Below, piece after piece: positions 53,897 through 64,000 of a DNA stretch of 64,000 nucleotides (position 1 is the first letter of the stretch; each line of letters opens with the position of its first letter). The position numbers were made by a program, and so were the translations under genes. The notes under the pieces are model-generated. The model ran no database searches, was not told the origin of the DNA, and worked only from the letters and a program-made list of their open reading frames with translations. The stretch comes from Perognathus longimembris pacificus (Eukaryota > Chordata > Mammalia > Rodentia > Heteromyidae), in NCBI RefSeq assembly GCF_023159225.1, contig NC_063177.1, positions 17,694,673 through 17,758,672 of the forward strand, read 5' to 3'.

Positions 53897-54090
53897 GTCC
53901 TTTTATTTTTCTTTGCCAGTCCTGGGGCTTGAACTCGGGGCCTGAGCACTGTCTCTGGCTTCTTTTTGCTCAAGGCTAGCACTTTTACCACTTGAGCCAC
54001 AGCACCACTTCTGGCCTTCTCTCTATATGTGGTGCTGGGCTTTATGTATGTGAGGCAAGCACTTTACCACTAGGCCATATTCCCAGCCCT
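53897..54090 (-). repeat. IDL-Geo SINE
   Basis: 11-bp direct repeats GACATATTTCT at 53,886-53,896 and 54,091-54,101. The left monomer lost its box B (GTGCTGGGCTTTATGTATG). Confidence 0.93.
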
Positions 54091-54151
54091 GACATATTTC
54101 TATTATAACAAGTTTCAAGGCTTTTCTTTCTTTTTTGATTTTTTTAAAACA

Positions 54152-54254
54152 AGATATCATGATGGAACCCAGTTTGAACTTATACCTGCAACCCTCTTGT
54201 GTCTGACTCCTCAGTCCTGGGATTACAGGTATATGCCACCACTTCTGGCTTTCA
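54152..54254 (-). repeat. Old 7SL/B1-like monomer
   Basis: CAGTCCTGGGATTACAGGTA then TATGCCACCACTTCTGGC is a reversed B1-type head. Confidence 0.6.
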
Positions 54255-54311
54255 AGATCTTTCTTGATGCCAGAGGATGAATGAATAAACCCAAGACATG
54301 TGTATATTCTT

Positions 54312-54378
54312 TTGGTACTGAAGCTTGAATCCAGGGCCTTGAGCCTGATAAGCAAGTACTCTACCATCTGAGCCACGT
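54312..54378 (-). repeat. ID-like SINE
   Basis: GGTACTGAAGCTTGAATCCA, then AGTACTCTACCATCTGAGCC is a reversed ID-type unit. Confidence 0.65.
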
Positions 54379-54489
54379 CTCATACCTGTATCTCATACCA
54401 GCACCCTTGTTCCCTCAATGGCAGAAACAGCCAGTGCATGGACATGTGATGCCATTTGCAAACTAATGCTGTCAAATATTGTCAAGTTA

Positions 54490-54640
54490 AGTGGGGGCAC
54501 TATTGGATTATGTCTGTAATCCTACTCAAGAGGATGAGATCTGAGGAGCACAGTTTGAAGTCCTCTATCTTCAGTAAACTATGAAAAAAGCCAGAAGTGA
54601 TCTGTGATGATAGTGCCCAGGTACCAAGTTGAAGGCCCTC
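54490..54640 (+). repeat. 7SL-Geo SINE, heavily deleted
   Basis: Short head (TTATGTCTGTAATCCTACTC) joined to remnants of Geo. Confidence 0.65.
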
Positions 54641-54674
54641 CCCTCCCCCAAGCACACGCAAGCGCGCAAGCGCA

Positions 54675-54694
54675 CGCACACACACACACACACA
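54675..54694. repeat. (CA)n microsatellite
   Basis: About ten CA units following a GCGC-alternating stretch (AAGCGCGCAAGCGCACGC). Confidence 0.8.
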
Positions 54695-57600
54695 ATTGTC
54701 AAGTTAAATGACACATCTTGGAAGGCTAGAAGCTCACCTGAGATAGCAGTTAATTTAACAAAGGAAGGTCCTTCTACAATCATCCTAAGCATCAATTCCC
54801 TGGACAAATAGGAGCCCAAGGGGGATCCCCATTCTGTCTTTCCTTGGGTACCGTCTCTGATTCTGCAAGCAGGGGCTAGGATGGCCATCATAGAACAGGT
54901 GGGCTTAGCAGTACCAGCCTCCCTAACTTCCTGAGAGGAAGCACTTCGAAAAGTAGACCCACAAGGCAACCCCTTGAATCAGAGAAGCTCTCCCTAATTC
55001 TCCTCTGTTCCCTGGATCCTACCAGTTCAGCCTGGGTCACCAGACAAGTTCTGACCTGGTCTGGGTCAGGAGCATCTTTGCCTTGATTACAGAGAGACAG
55101 TCAAGGCCCCGATTTCTCTACCAGATATGTTTTGGGTCTTGCCGCACTTTGAGTCTGACCTCACTCTGAGCTTCTCTATGGTTCCCCACAAAAACCTGTG
55201 GAGGTTACAGAGCTGAGAATGGGATTCCCTTATCAGCCCCTCCCCTCTGAGGACCCCAAGGATCTAAATGCAAGCAAGATGGAAGGAAGGGCAAAACACT
55301 GAGCCCAGTTTACTTGAGTATGACTTGAGGTGGAAAAAAAAAAAGGAAAAGGAAAGTACAAATTCAAGTTAAATGCCGAGAGTGCTGGCAGGACCCACAA
55401 ACCCAAATGCCACGTGTCTCCTCTGCTAAATGCTTGCACAACAAATCAACTGCCAAGTCAGGGGCCAGAAGAAGGCTTCTGCCCCAGAACTTTCCCGGGG
55501 ACAAGAACAGTCCAACTCAGCCTCCCTAGACCCCTAAGAGGGCCTGCAATTGGTCTCTGCCTCCTTTCCTTCAGCAGCTGGAGGCTCCTGGACCAGAAGC
55601 TCTACATTATTTCAAAGGCTTGATTTTAATGCTGGGATCTTTACATCAAAACACTCTTCAGCTCCAACACCACGGGGACCCTGGATGAGTCACCCCCCTC
55701 TCCTCCAGCCTTTAACGATTTTAGTTAAAAGGGAACTGAGGGCCACAGGTATCTAGGCATCCACATCAAACCCTTCCTTAACATGTTAATAAGGCAGCCT
55801 CTCCTGCCAGCTGGTCAGTAGCTGGCACCCCTTTCCCCACTCCACCTAAACCCCTACCTAATCCTGGTCCCCTTGGCCTGGCAGCGAGCCTGCTGCTTGG
55901 AAAGAAATAGGGTAAAATGGCCAGGGCAGGAAGGGAAGGGTACAGTGGGCCTCACCCCCACTTGCACACCTACCAGCCTGCACAGTGAGGCAGGCACGGG
56001 AGGGAGGATGTACCTCTATCACCTGCGGTGCCCAGGACACAGACACACTTTGTCTCACAGCATGTACTAGGAGACTGACTCACCCACACTACACTGTGCC
56101 TTCAGGCACCAGACCCACTGTGCAGTTCACTGATGCCAACCCACCCCTTGGCAGCCCCACACTTGGCTGGCCAGACCCCTCTCATGGAGATCACCATGAC
56201 CTGGAGCTGTCAGATGCCACCAGAGGGCAACCCAGCCAGACCTCCCCAAGTGGCTTCTCAGCTTTGCTAGCCACATATGAAAGGGTGAACTAGGAGAGTG
56301 GGCTTCAGGGTTTAAAATGTTATCCCTACCTGCCAGGCCTCATCCCAAAGGGTAACTGGAAGGGCTTTGTATAGCTAGTTGTCCCCTCCCCCCAATTTGG
56401 CAGGACCAGGAACCCAGGAGGGGAAACTTCTTACCAACTTTTAGGTTTTAGAATGGTTGGTGAGCTCTAGGCTGTTGTCTGCTAGCCTCAGCAAGGGCCA
56501 ATGGAGGGGAATGGCTCCACATTGCCGGGCACAGACAGCTGCCTCAGCACAGAGGGGCTCTGGTAGCAGCCTGGGCCATCAGGGCTTTGCTAGCCTGGTC
56601 CCCAGGGAGGCGGAAGGTGACACAGGAGCCAAAGCAGGGCAGCTCAAGTTGCTGCCCTGCCAAGCACTTTCCAGGACTGATGTCACCTCTGAGGGGTCAA
56701 GTACTCTTCCCTGGTAAAAGATATAACTAAACTAAAAGCCAACACGACCAAGCTCACTTTCCCCTGGCAGGTAACCAGGGGCCTGGACACTGGCTAGCAG
56801 GCCCAGCCTGTACACAGGGGCTTCCTCTGAGCTACAGGATTGCCTGGAAGCCCCCTTCACAGACTCCTTGTCACTAATTTGAAGGCTGTCTATGACTGGC
56901 CGGCTAGGCCTGGCATCTGACTTAGGTTGTTGATTTTTGCTCCATTAGAGTCATCAAGCACTTACTGTGTGCTTGGCCCTGGGTCTGGCTCTTCTTTGGA
57001 TGCCTGATGCCAGGGACCAAAGCCAGCCCCCCCAGGCAGCCTGCCCAGCTGCAGGACAGTCAGCTTCTATCTCGGACTTTTATCCCAACTCAGGTCTGGG
57101 GCTGCAGACAAGACAGGCAGTCTGCTCTGGCATAGTTTGGTCCAAGCTGTCTGCTGGGGTCAGGAACCCTCTGGCACACTGATGACAGCTGGCACCAGAC
57201 CAGCAGTCATCTGGGTGGTCCCTGAAGAAACAGTCTACAGCCCCCCCCCCCAACTTGGGACAGCACTCCCTCTCCACAACCCATCCCCTTCCTCCCTGGT
57301 GGGACTGGTCCCCGCAACTTGCACAAAGAACCCTCACATGGCAGTACTGGTGGAGGAGCCCCTCCGCAGAGAGGCAGCCAGCGAGTCCACAGGAGGCAGG
57401 GTCAGGCCTGTGCAGGGCTCCTGGGGGGACAATGAGACCCAGGAAGCCCATGCCAGGTCTGTTTATATTCCTGCCAGTATAGACTCAGAAAGCAGCAGGG
57501 CTGAGTGTGCGGGCAGAGGAGACGATCCTCCCCAGGCGGGGACAGAAGCTGAGAACGCAGCCAGGGTTGGGATGGGGGTAGCAACTAGCTTTCATCATTG

Positions 57601-57779
57601 TTTAAGCCTCTCAGAGCAGACCCACACAACACGCCAGCCCCAGCTTCTGTCCAGGGGGGCTCCTGGGATTAGGAAGGAAGGAGCTAGACTGGAGAGGCAA
57701 AGTGTCCAGCAATAGCCCCCCCTCCCCCACAGCCCTCCCAAAGCACCTTTGGTCCAGCCCTCCTTGCACCCTCTAGCCC
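54695..57779 (-). other. ABR: ABR intron, unique SINE-free sequence
   Basis: About 3 kb with no SINE, next to the candidate internal promoter. No exon recognised. A MIR-like fragment may lie at about 56,950-57,000 (AGCACTTACTGTGTGCTTGG). Confidence 0.5.
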
Positions 57780-58310
57780 CTGCTAGCACCTTGTGGCGGA
57801 GCAGCTTGCTGCGCACTCGGCCCCAGAGCCGGGCGCCTGTGTTGAGGGGCCTCTTGCTCCCCGACTCCTCCAGCTGATCCAGGCAGCAGCGCTCCAGGGG
57901 TTCACACACCGCCTTCAAGTTGCAGTCGGGCTGAGGCAGGATGTCGGTCATGCCGGCGGCCAGCCTGCGGGGCCAGCTCTGAGCTGGGACGCGGAGAGGT
58001 GCAGGCGGCACAGGAGAGGTTGCTTTTGCGCAGCGCTCAGCCAGGACTGTAGTCTAGCGGCCCTGGAAGTGCGCGATGCGGGGCTCGGGTTTCTCCTCCC
58101 TCCGCATCCGGGTGCTCCTCCTCCCTCCTCCCCTCCCTGGAGACTGCAGCCCGTGCAGGGAGCACTGTTGGCACCCAGCGCCTACCCGCAGCCTCCGGTC
58201 TCCTCTCTGCCTGTGGTCCGCCTATCTGTGCGCGTCTTTCTACAGCCGCCTGCAGAGCACCCCAGCCCCAAAGCAAGTGCCTCCAAGGGGGCGCTAGAGC
58301 TGCCCCCCTC
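57780..58310. promoter_or_regulatory. CpG-rich segment, candidate internal ABR promoter
   Basis: GC- and CpG-rich DNA within otherwise ordinary intronic sequence spans the 54-codon exon and about 350 bp 5' of it on the minus strand. No TATA box is evident. This is the only such island in the ABR part of the window. Confidence 0.6.
57790..57951 (-). CDS. ABR: Putative alternative first coding exon of ABR (RhoGAP-only isoform)
   Basis: An ATG at 57,951 opens 54 codons, MTDILPQPDCNLKAVCEPLE, then RCCLDQLEESGSKRPLNTGA and RLWGRVRSKLLRHK, ending at a donor GTGCTA (57,789) in phase 0. The next exon found downstream on this strand, at 41,426, also starts in phase 0. Joining them with the other ABR exons gives 951 nt, that is 316 residues plus stop, with no frame break: a protein with a Cys- and Arg-rich N-terminus and only the RhoGAP domain. 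It lies in a CpG-rich segment suited to a promoter. No DH, PH or C2 exon was recognised between it and 41,426. The peptide shows no known domain, signal peptide or membrane segment. Alternatively it is a chance frame in GC-rich DNA. Confidence 0.6.
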
Positions 58311-59010
58311 AAAAAAAAAAAAAAAAAACACCCTATGCTGGGCTTTTAACTCTTGGCAAGCTGGCGCTCCTCCCCAGCCCCTACTAAATAAAGTTTGACA
58401 AGCCGCTAAACACAAGCCAGTCCGATCCCCTAGATTCCTGCATTAACTCCTTCACCACCAGGCTACTCCAGGAGGCCTGGGAGGTCTCAGGAAGGTTCCA
58501 GGCCAAGCCTGCAGGGGCCTTAGGGGCTGGGATTCCCAGCAAGAGCTGCGTTTTGGCCATGAAGAGCAATCTTCCTCACCTGCAAAGGACTAGAGCTGCC
58601 CTTAAGTTCTACTTTTCACCCCCAACTCCAGTCCCAAGGCATCCCCTTCAATGCCAGCTTGGCCAGAGACTTCTGGACCAGCACTCTCAATCCCCTTCCT
58701 ACAGAGAATGTAAAGAGCAAGGAGGGACCCTCATGTGGCAGCCGGACCCCCTCACCACCCTACCCTATCTGGGGACAGGGCAGAAGCACAGGCCACTCTG
58801 GGAATAGGTGTCCAGCAGGAGGCGTCCCTCCCATGGCTGTTTCTAGTCATGCCCCGAGGACCTCACCAAAAAAGGCTTTTGATGCAAGCAAGAGAGAGAG
58901 AGGATGCCCAATGGCAGAGGGCAAGTTGACCACATGTCTGTGCTGGAGAGACAGAATGTAAGACCCCGTTCTTGAACCACAAGCCAGTGGATGTTCTAAA
59001 TGAAGAGTGA
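58311..59010 (-). other. 5' flank of the candidate ABR first exon
   Basis: Unique sequence after an A-rich run at 58,311-58,328. Nothing further recognised. Confidence 0.5.
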
Positions 59011-59248
59011 GGAGCTGGGTGCACATGTCCGTAATCCTAGTTACTCAGGAGCCTGACATCTGAGGATCATGGTTCAAAGCCAGTGTGTGCAGGAAAGTCT
59101 GTAGACTTTTATCCTGAGTTAACCATTAAAAAAGTCAGAAGTGGAGCTGTAGTTCAAGTGATAAAACACTAGCTTTGAGTAAAATAAGCTAAGTAAGTGA
59201 CAGTGCCCAGACCGTGAGCTCAAAACCCCAGTACCAGCACAAAAGAAA
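59011..59248 (+). repeat. 7SL-Geo SINE
   Basis: Full length but diverged (head GAGCTGGGTGCACATGTCC). Confidence 0.82.
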
Positions 59249-62200
59249 GAAAGAAAAGTGAAGAATGACTCCTTTTTCAAGAGACTATACCCAGAGTACT
59301 GTACTGTACTCTGAGATAGGAGAAAATCCCGAACCCCACAGGATTAGGGTATGCACAACCCAGATAGCTGGGACATTCCACCACTGCAAAGCTGGGCACT
59401 AGGCGGAAGGAAGCCAACTATGATGAGGTCCCATGCACAGGGCTCCCAATGGCTTAGTGCATTTATGTGATGGTGGTGAGAACTGGGCTGGGGATGCCAC
59501 AGAGCGGCAGTGACTGATCTGGGAGCTGCTGCTGCTCACCGTCTCTGCCTAGCTGAAGTGTGGGGGTGGGGCTCTTTGGACTCAGGAAGGAGCTAGGTCA
59601 GAACATTGCTTGGTGGGTTAGGGCACAGAGGCGAGTCCTTGGCATCCGAATGCCCTTGTGGAGTATTGTCCTGTTTTACATCTGAGCCCTTGGAGCTTTC
59701 TGACAGAAGGGCAATTTCACTACAGAAACAGTCAAGAATTACCTGATTAGAATTAGAGTTGCCACTTTTTGAGTGTTTAGCCCTATGCTAAAACCTTTAC
59801 AAGGTTTTACTCAACTTTCTCCCAGTTTTACGAAGAACAAGTACCCTCATTTCACATTTGAGGGAACCTAGGAAGCCTTGGAGTCAAGCAACTTGACCCA
59901 GGCTAGGAGGGGCTGAGAACAGAGGTCAGAGGAACTCCAGAGCTAACTCCCTTCACCGTGAAGGAAGGGCACTCAGGGGTGACAAGCTCGGGTCCTGCCT
60001 GGATGGTAGAGGTGAGGCCCATGGAGGAGGTGAGGTTCTGGGTATTCTGAATCAGGGAAGCTGGGTCCGTTCCAGCCCTCCCCCAGGTCTACTGCTTTCT
60101 GAACGGGGTGGGTGGGCTAGGCTGCCAAGGGCAAACAAACCCTCCTCATATCCAAGACCACTGTAGCTGAAGTTGGGCTAACCTGCAACAGTTTGGCTAG
60201 TACCCCAAGGAGGAGGTGGGTGAAAAGATCAACAAAGGCAAGGACACACCTAGGGTCCCTGGACCAGCTGAGATCCAAGTGACCTTACCTGACCTCATGG
60301 GCTTTCTCCAGGGCCTCTGGGTTCTACCTATGAAGAGTCTTCATCAGATCACATGAGGGACAAGGAACCCCTAACCATGGCTATCACCAAACCCATTTCT
60401 TCCCACGAGGCTTGGCACCTTCCTTTAGTTTTCATCTCTTCCTCCCATTCATTCCACTCAAGAGACTGTGACGGAGGGCCTGGCTGAGTGCCCGACCCTG
60501 GGATAGGGGCTGGGGAATCACAGAAATGAATCAAAAACTGCCAACCCAAGTCTGAACAGGAGGTAGACTGTTGTATATCTGGCATGTTGCAATTGTGCAC
60601 CTACTCTGTGTCACACCCAGACAGAGGAGGCGTCATGTCTGCCCTCAAGAAACCCAGATTACACCATCACCACAGTGCAGATCCAAATGCCAGGGAAGTT
60701 GAGAGAAAGGAGATCACTTCTACCTAGATGGACTTAGGGATGACTTCATGGAGGAGATGAGGCTAGTGTGGGGTGTGCCAGGCCCCAGCTGTCCTCTAAA
60801 TCCTCTGTGCAGTGGCTGGTTGTATAACTGTCTGGAAAGGTGCCACCAGAACTGCTCACTGCATTTACCTGCTGCAGATGCGCTGTTGGCACTAGGCGCT
60901 GGCTGGCTAACTTCAACAGATCTCTTACTGGCTTTCTAAAGCTCTCTTCCCTCTTGTGGGGTCACATGCTATAGAGTGTAATCAGGGGGAGTGGTGTGCT
61001 GCACCCCACTGTTCGGTGTGTGGGAGAAGGGTGGGGGGCAGGATAAATTCTGTTCTCAAAGCCCTACACTTGTCTGTCTTAGGAACCCCAGGCTCAACAC
61101 TTGTCTGGGTAAAGCATGCTCTGATTGGATGAACAATGGCCAACTGGTCTCCATGGTAACAAAAGCGCCTTAGCAGATGGGTAGCTGAGTTGGGAGGCTC
61201 TTCCCTAGAGATATTCATCTTTCCCCTCCTCCCCATGGACTGGGGCCTTGCCTTGGAGACAGCATGGATTTGCCTTCTTTTCCCCTAGGTCTGACTCGTT
61301 TCTTTTTGAACTCGATGGCCCAGGAGCAGGGTGGTGGAGGAGTTATGCAGGACAAATGTCCCCAGAGAGTTCCTCAAAAGCAGCAGTCTGAATTCTAGTT
61401 CCCATTATCCAGCAAGGACCCTTCCTCATCTCTGGGTTAGGCTCAGGCTACCCTGGCCACCCAGGAAGTTGCTGCATCCCCCCGGTCTGTGTCCACCCAG
61501 TACATCCAACCACACCTGGCAGAACCCACTTCTGAAGATATGTAAGGGCCCCCTGACTGCATAAACAGAGCCTGGGAGGTAAGTCTCCCACAACAGATGT
61601 CGCTGCCTTTGGAATTAAAAACATTCCTGGGGGACTGTCCCATCCTCCCCCTCGTCCTTCCCTAGGCTCTCTGCCAGAAGAATGAGAGGAGTTGTCCCTA
61701 GAGAGAAGTGGGTAAGACCCTAGACTTTATGGAGGGAGGGGAACCCATCACCCAGCACCACGGTGATTGAGGTAAAAATCGGGCAGAAGAGATCAGCAAT
61801 AGCATCCCTGACGGGGAAAAAAGTCAACAGGGAATAATACACAGCCTGAGACATGTGGTCATGAGAGGCAGGGACTGTCACGGTGGTGACAGCTGGGGGT
61901 GGGACAGCATGCAGGCAAATCCTCTCTAGCCTGTGAACATGAGGAGAAAGGTTCTTTCTCAGAACCTCGGGATGTGGCTGCAGCCTCTCTGCAGTGACCT
62001 CCTTTTTACCAGAACATCTTTCATCTTCCCCCCAGCCCAGGCCAAAACACCAATTTCTTAGTTCTGTCCTTTAGCTCCAATGACTATGAGCTAGGAAACG
62101 GGTTCTGAGCTGCCAGCTAGACAAAAGTCACAGGTCTCCAAATGGAGATGACTTGGGAGTGATGTGGGAAGGGGAGCCCCAACAGATCACCCCGAGAAGC

Positions 62201-63066
62201 CTAGCATCGGTTGAGGATGAAGACCGGACTGGAAAGGTTGTGAGGAGGCCTGCCAAGGACATTCCTCTCAGCTCCAGAAAAGTCCAGCAATGGGTGAGTC
62301 TAAAGGATCAGAGCCGGGAGGCAGAATACTGATGGAGGGCGAGGTGAGCTGAGGCTATGGAGTGCAGAAAGAAAGCCTGGGAATGGCTTCTACTAGAGGA
62401 CAAGTATGTCCAGGCTGACAGGGAACCAGGAAGAACAATGCACAGGCATTCAGGGCCATGGGTGCTGGGTAGGACAGTCCATCACAGGAAACACTGTGGG
62501 TAATCAGACAACCAATAGCAGAGTTAAGCCTGCACTCATTCATTCACTCACTCATCACTGAATAGATACCTACTACATCAAGTTCACAGTCTAACTCAAT
62601 CTAAGGAAATCCTGGTCACCACTCCCTGGCCCTCTTTTACCAGGAGACCACAGACAGAAACTGGGGCTCTTTTAGGCAATTAGGACCAAGGCCCCAGAAC
62701 TACCCAGAAGTCTATCCTTGTCTATCTATACATGGGATTGCAGCAATCTGAGCTCTGGAACCCTAACTCTTCATAGATAAGTGGCTATTGGTTACTATAG
62801 CTAGATGCCCAAGGTGGGGCTGGGAAGCAGGTTCCAGTGTACTCTAGGTTTAAGATGTGCATATTATAAACACAAGAGGAAGCTAGAATGCAAAGCTACT
62901 TGTGTCCCACCTCACATCAAGCCCATGCAAGGTGAGCTGCACTCTTCCCTCCTCCCTATAAGCCTGTCCTGGTTTACCAACAGTACATAGCACTTGCTGC
63001 TTCCAACCAGCCTCACTCTTCAGTCCAGGTAAAGTGTGTGGTGGTTCTGGGTTGACAAGAGAGGCT
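59249..63066 (-). other. ABR intron with ancient repeat remnants
   Basis: A MIR-like stretch at about 59,755-59,960 (TCATTTCACATTTGAGGGAA, AGCAACTTGACCCAGG). Old repeat-like text near 60,590-60,660 (CACCTACTCTGTGTCACACC) and 62,530-62,590 (TTCATTCACTCACTC) is not classed. No exon recognised; only one recent SINE in over 5 kb. Confidence 0.5.
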
Positions 63067-63305
63067 AAGCCAGGCACCCACAATATATGCCTGTAATCAT
63101 AGCAGTACTTAGGAGGCTGAGATCCAGAGACTGAAGTTCAAAGCTAGCCCAGGCAGGAAAAAAAAGTCTGTAAGACTCTATCTCTGAAAATAAACAGCAA
63201 AAAGCAAGGATGCAGGTATATGTAGCTTAAGAGGTAGAGCCCAGGATGAGTGAGTAAGTAAGCCAGGCAAGTAGGAGGCCCGAGTTAAAACCCAAGTTTG
63301 AAGGG
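63067..63305 (+). repeat. Old 7SL arm joined to ID-like unit
   Basis: AAGCCAGGCACCCACAATAT, CCTGTAATCATAGCAG, then ATGTAGCTTAAGAGGTAGAG and a GAGTTAAAACCC box-B remnant. Confidence 0.6.
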
Positions 63306-64000
63306 GTGGGGGGAAGAGGCTGAAATAGCCTGAGAGCGTGTCCACTGCAGAAGAACTGACCGGACAGGATGTCCTTGGCATTGCTAGTGTTTCTCATGAC
63401 ACATTTGGTCATGGAAAAGGGAGAAAAATCCATTTGAGCCTTTGGGAACATCTTGCTTATCGAAACTAAACCCACTCAAGTGGGAAGAGCAACCCCCCCA
63501 CCACTGTCTTATCTACTCCATCTAACGCATTCCCCATCCTAGGACACTAGTTGCAGCCAAAATCATGCCTAGACTCCCTGGGCACTTGCCAACTCCTTCT
63601 CCTTGCAGGAAGGAGGGTGTATCCAGGGTCTCTTGGAATGGGCAGGGTTCCCTGGGGGAATGTTCTCGGGTTACCCGAAACTTCCCAGGCTAAGTGCTGC
63701 AGAAAGGTAGAGTGTTAAAGTAGGGCAGGGCAGAAAGTGCTGACCCCTGCCCCCACCCTGTCCCTTCTCTCCAGTCTCAAAGTGACCAGAAGAAAGACCA
63801 GGGCAGTCCAGAAAGCTGGACCCCATCTTGCCTGGTAACTGTGGATCTCCAAGTCACTTTCTACACCTGTCAAATTGGGAGCTTGAGCCAAATAAGTCTT
63901 CAAAACATCTATTTTCTTGGCTAAAGACCTCCTACCCCTTCTGTCCCCAAATGAAATCGCATGCCAGTCTCCCAACCAAATAAAAGCAGAGAGGAGAGGC
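63306..64000 (-). other. ABR intron, unique sequence to window end
   Basis: No exon or repeat recognised. Confidence 0.5.

Overview
The window looks like nuclear DNA of a geomyoid rodent (kangaroo rat, pocket mouse or pocket gopher group). Two signs support this. First, it is saturated with a dimeric SINE whose left half is a tRNA-Ala/ID-like unit and whose right half is the 'Geo' unit, matching the IDL-Geo family described only from Geomyoidea. Second, the gene order NXN (-) / TIMM22 (+) / ABR (-) matches mammalian synteny of human 17p13.3. The species cannot be fixed from sequence alone.

Layout. Positions 1-10,818 are the start of the large first intron of NXN (nucleoredoxin, minus strand), packed with SINEs. 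NXN coding exon 1 is at 10,819-11,196 in a CpG island. Positions 11,300-24,550 are the intergenic gap between NXN and TIMM22. It holds tandem SINEs, microsatellites, a 414-bp solo LTR with 4-bp target duplications, and a 473-bp solo LTR that cut an older ID element. TIMM22 (inner-membrane carrier translocase pore subunit) is complete in four exons at 25,011-30,244 and encodes 194 residues. Its CpG island carries two facing ZNF143/SBS-type motifs.

From about 32,475 to beyond the window end lies the 3' part of ABR, a BCR-related Rho-family GTPase-activating protein, on the minus strand: a SINE-free 3' UTR, then seven coding exons (34,797-41,426) that encode the end of the C2-to-GAP linker and the whole RhoGAP domain. 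A further CpG-rich 54-codon exon at 57,790-57,951 fits in phase with the exon at 41,426. I read it as an alternative first exon giving a 316-residue, RhoGAP-only protein. I recognised no DH, PH or C2 exons in this window. They are expected upstream, beyond 64,000.

The genes are neighbours, not a pathway: NXN is a thioredoxin-like redox regulator, TIMM22 imports mitochondrial carriers, and ABR turns off Rac/Cdc42. The main unusual content is the retroposon landscape. One right-hand module is shared by two unrelated heads (tRNA/ID and 7SL/B1). There are also older 7SL-7SL dimers, serial insertions into one target site, and nesting that gives a relative age order (ID, then 7SL-Geo, then IDL-Geo).
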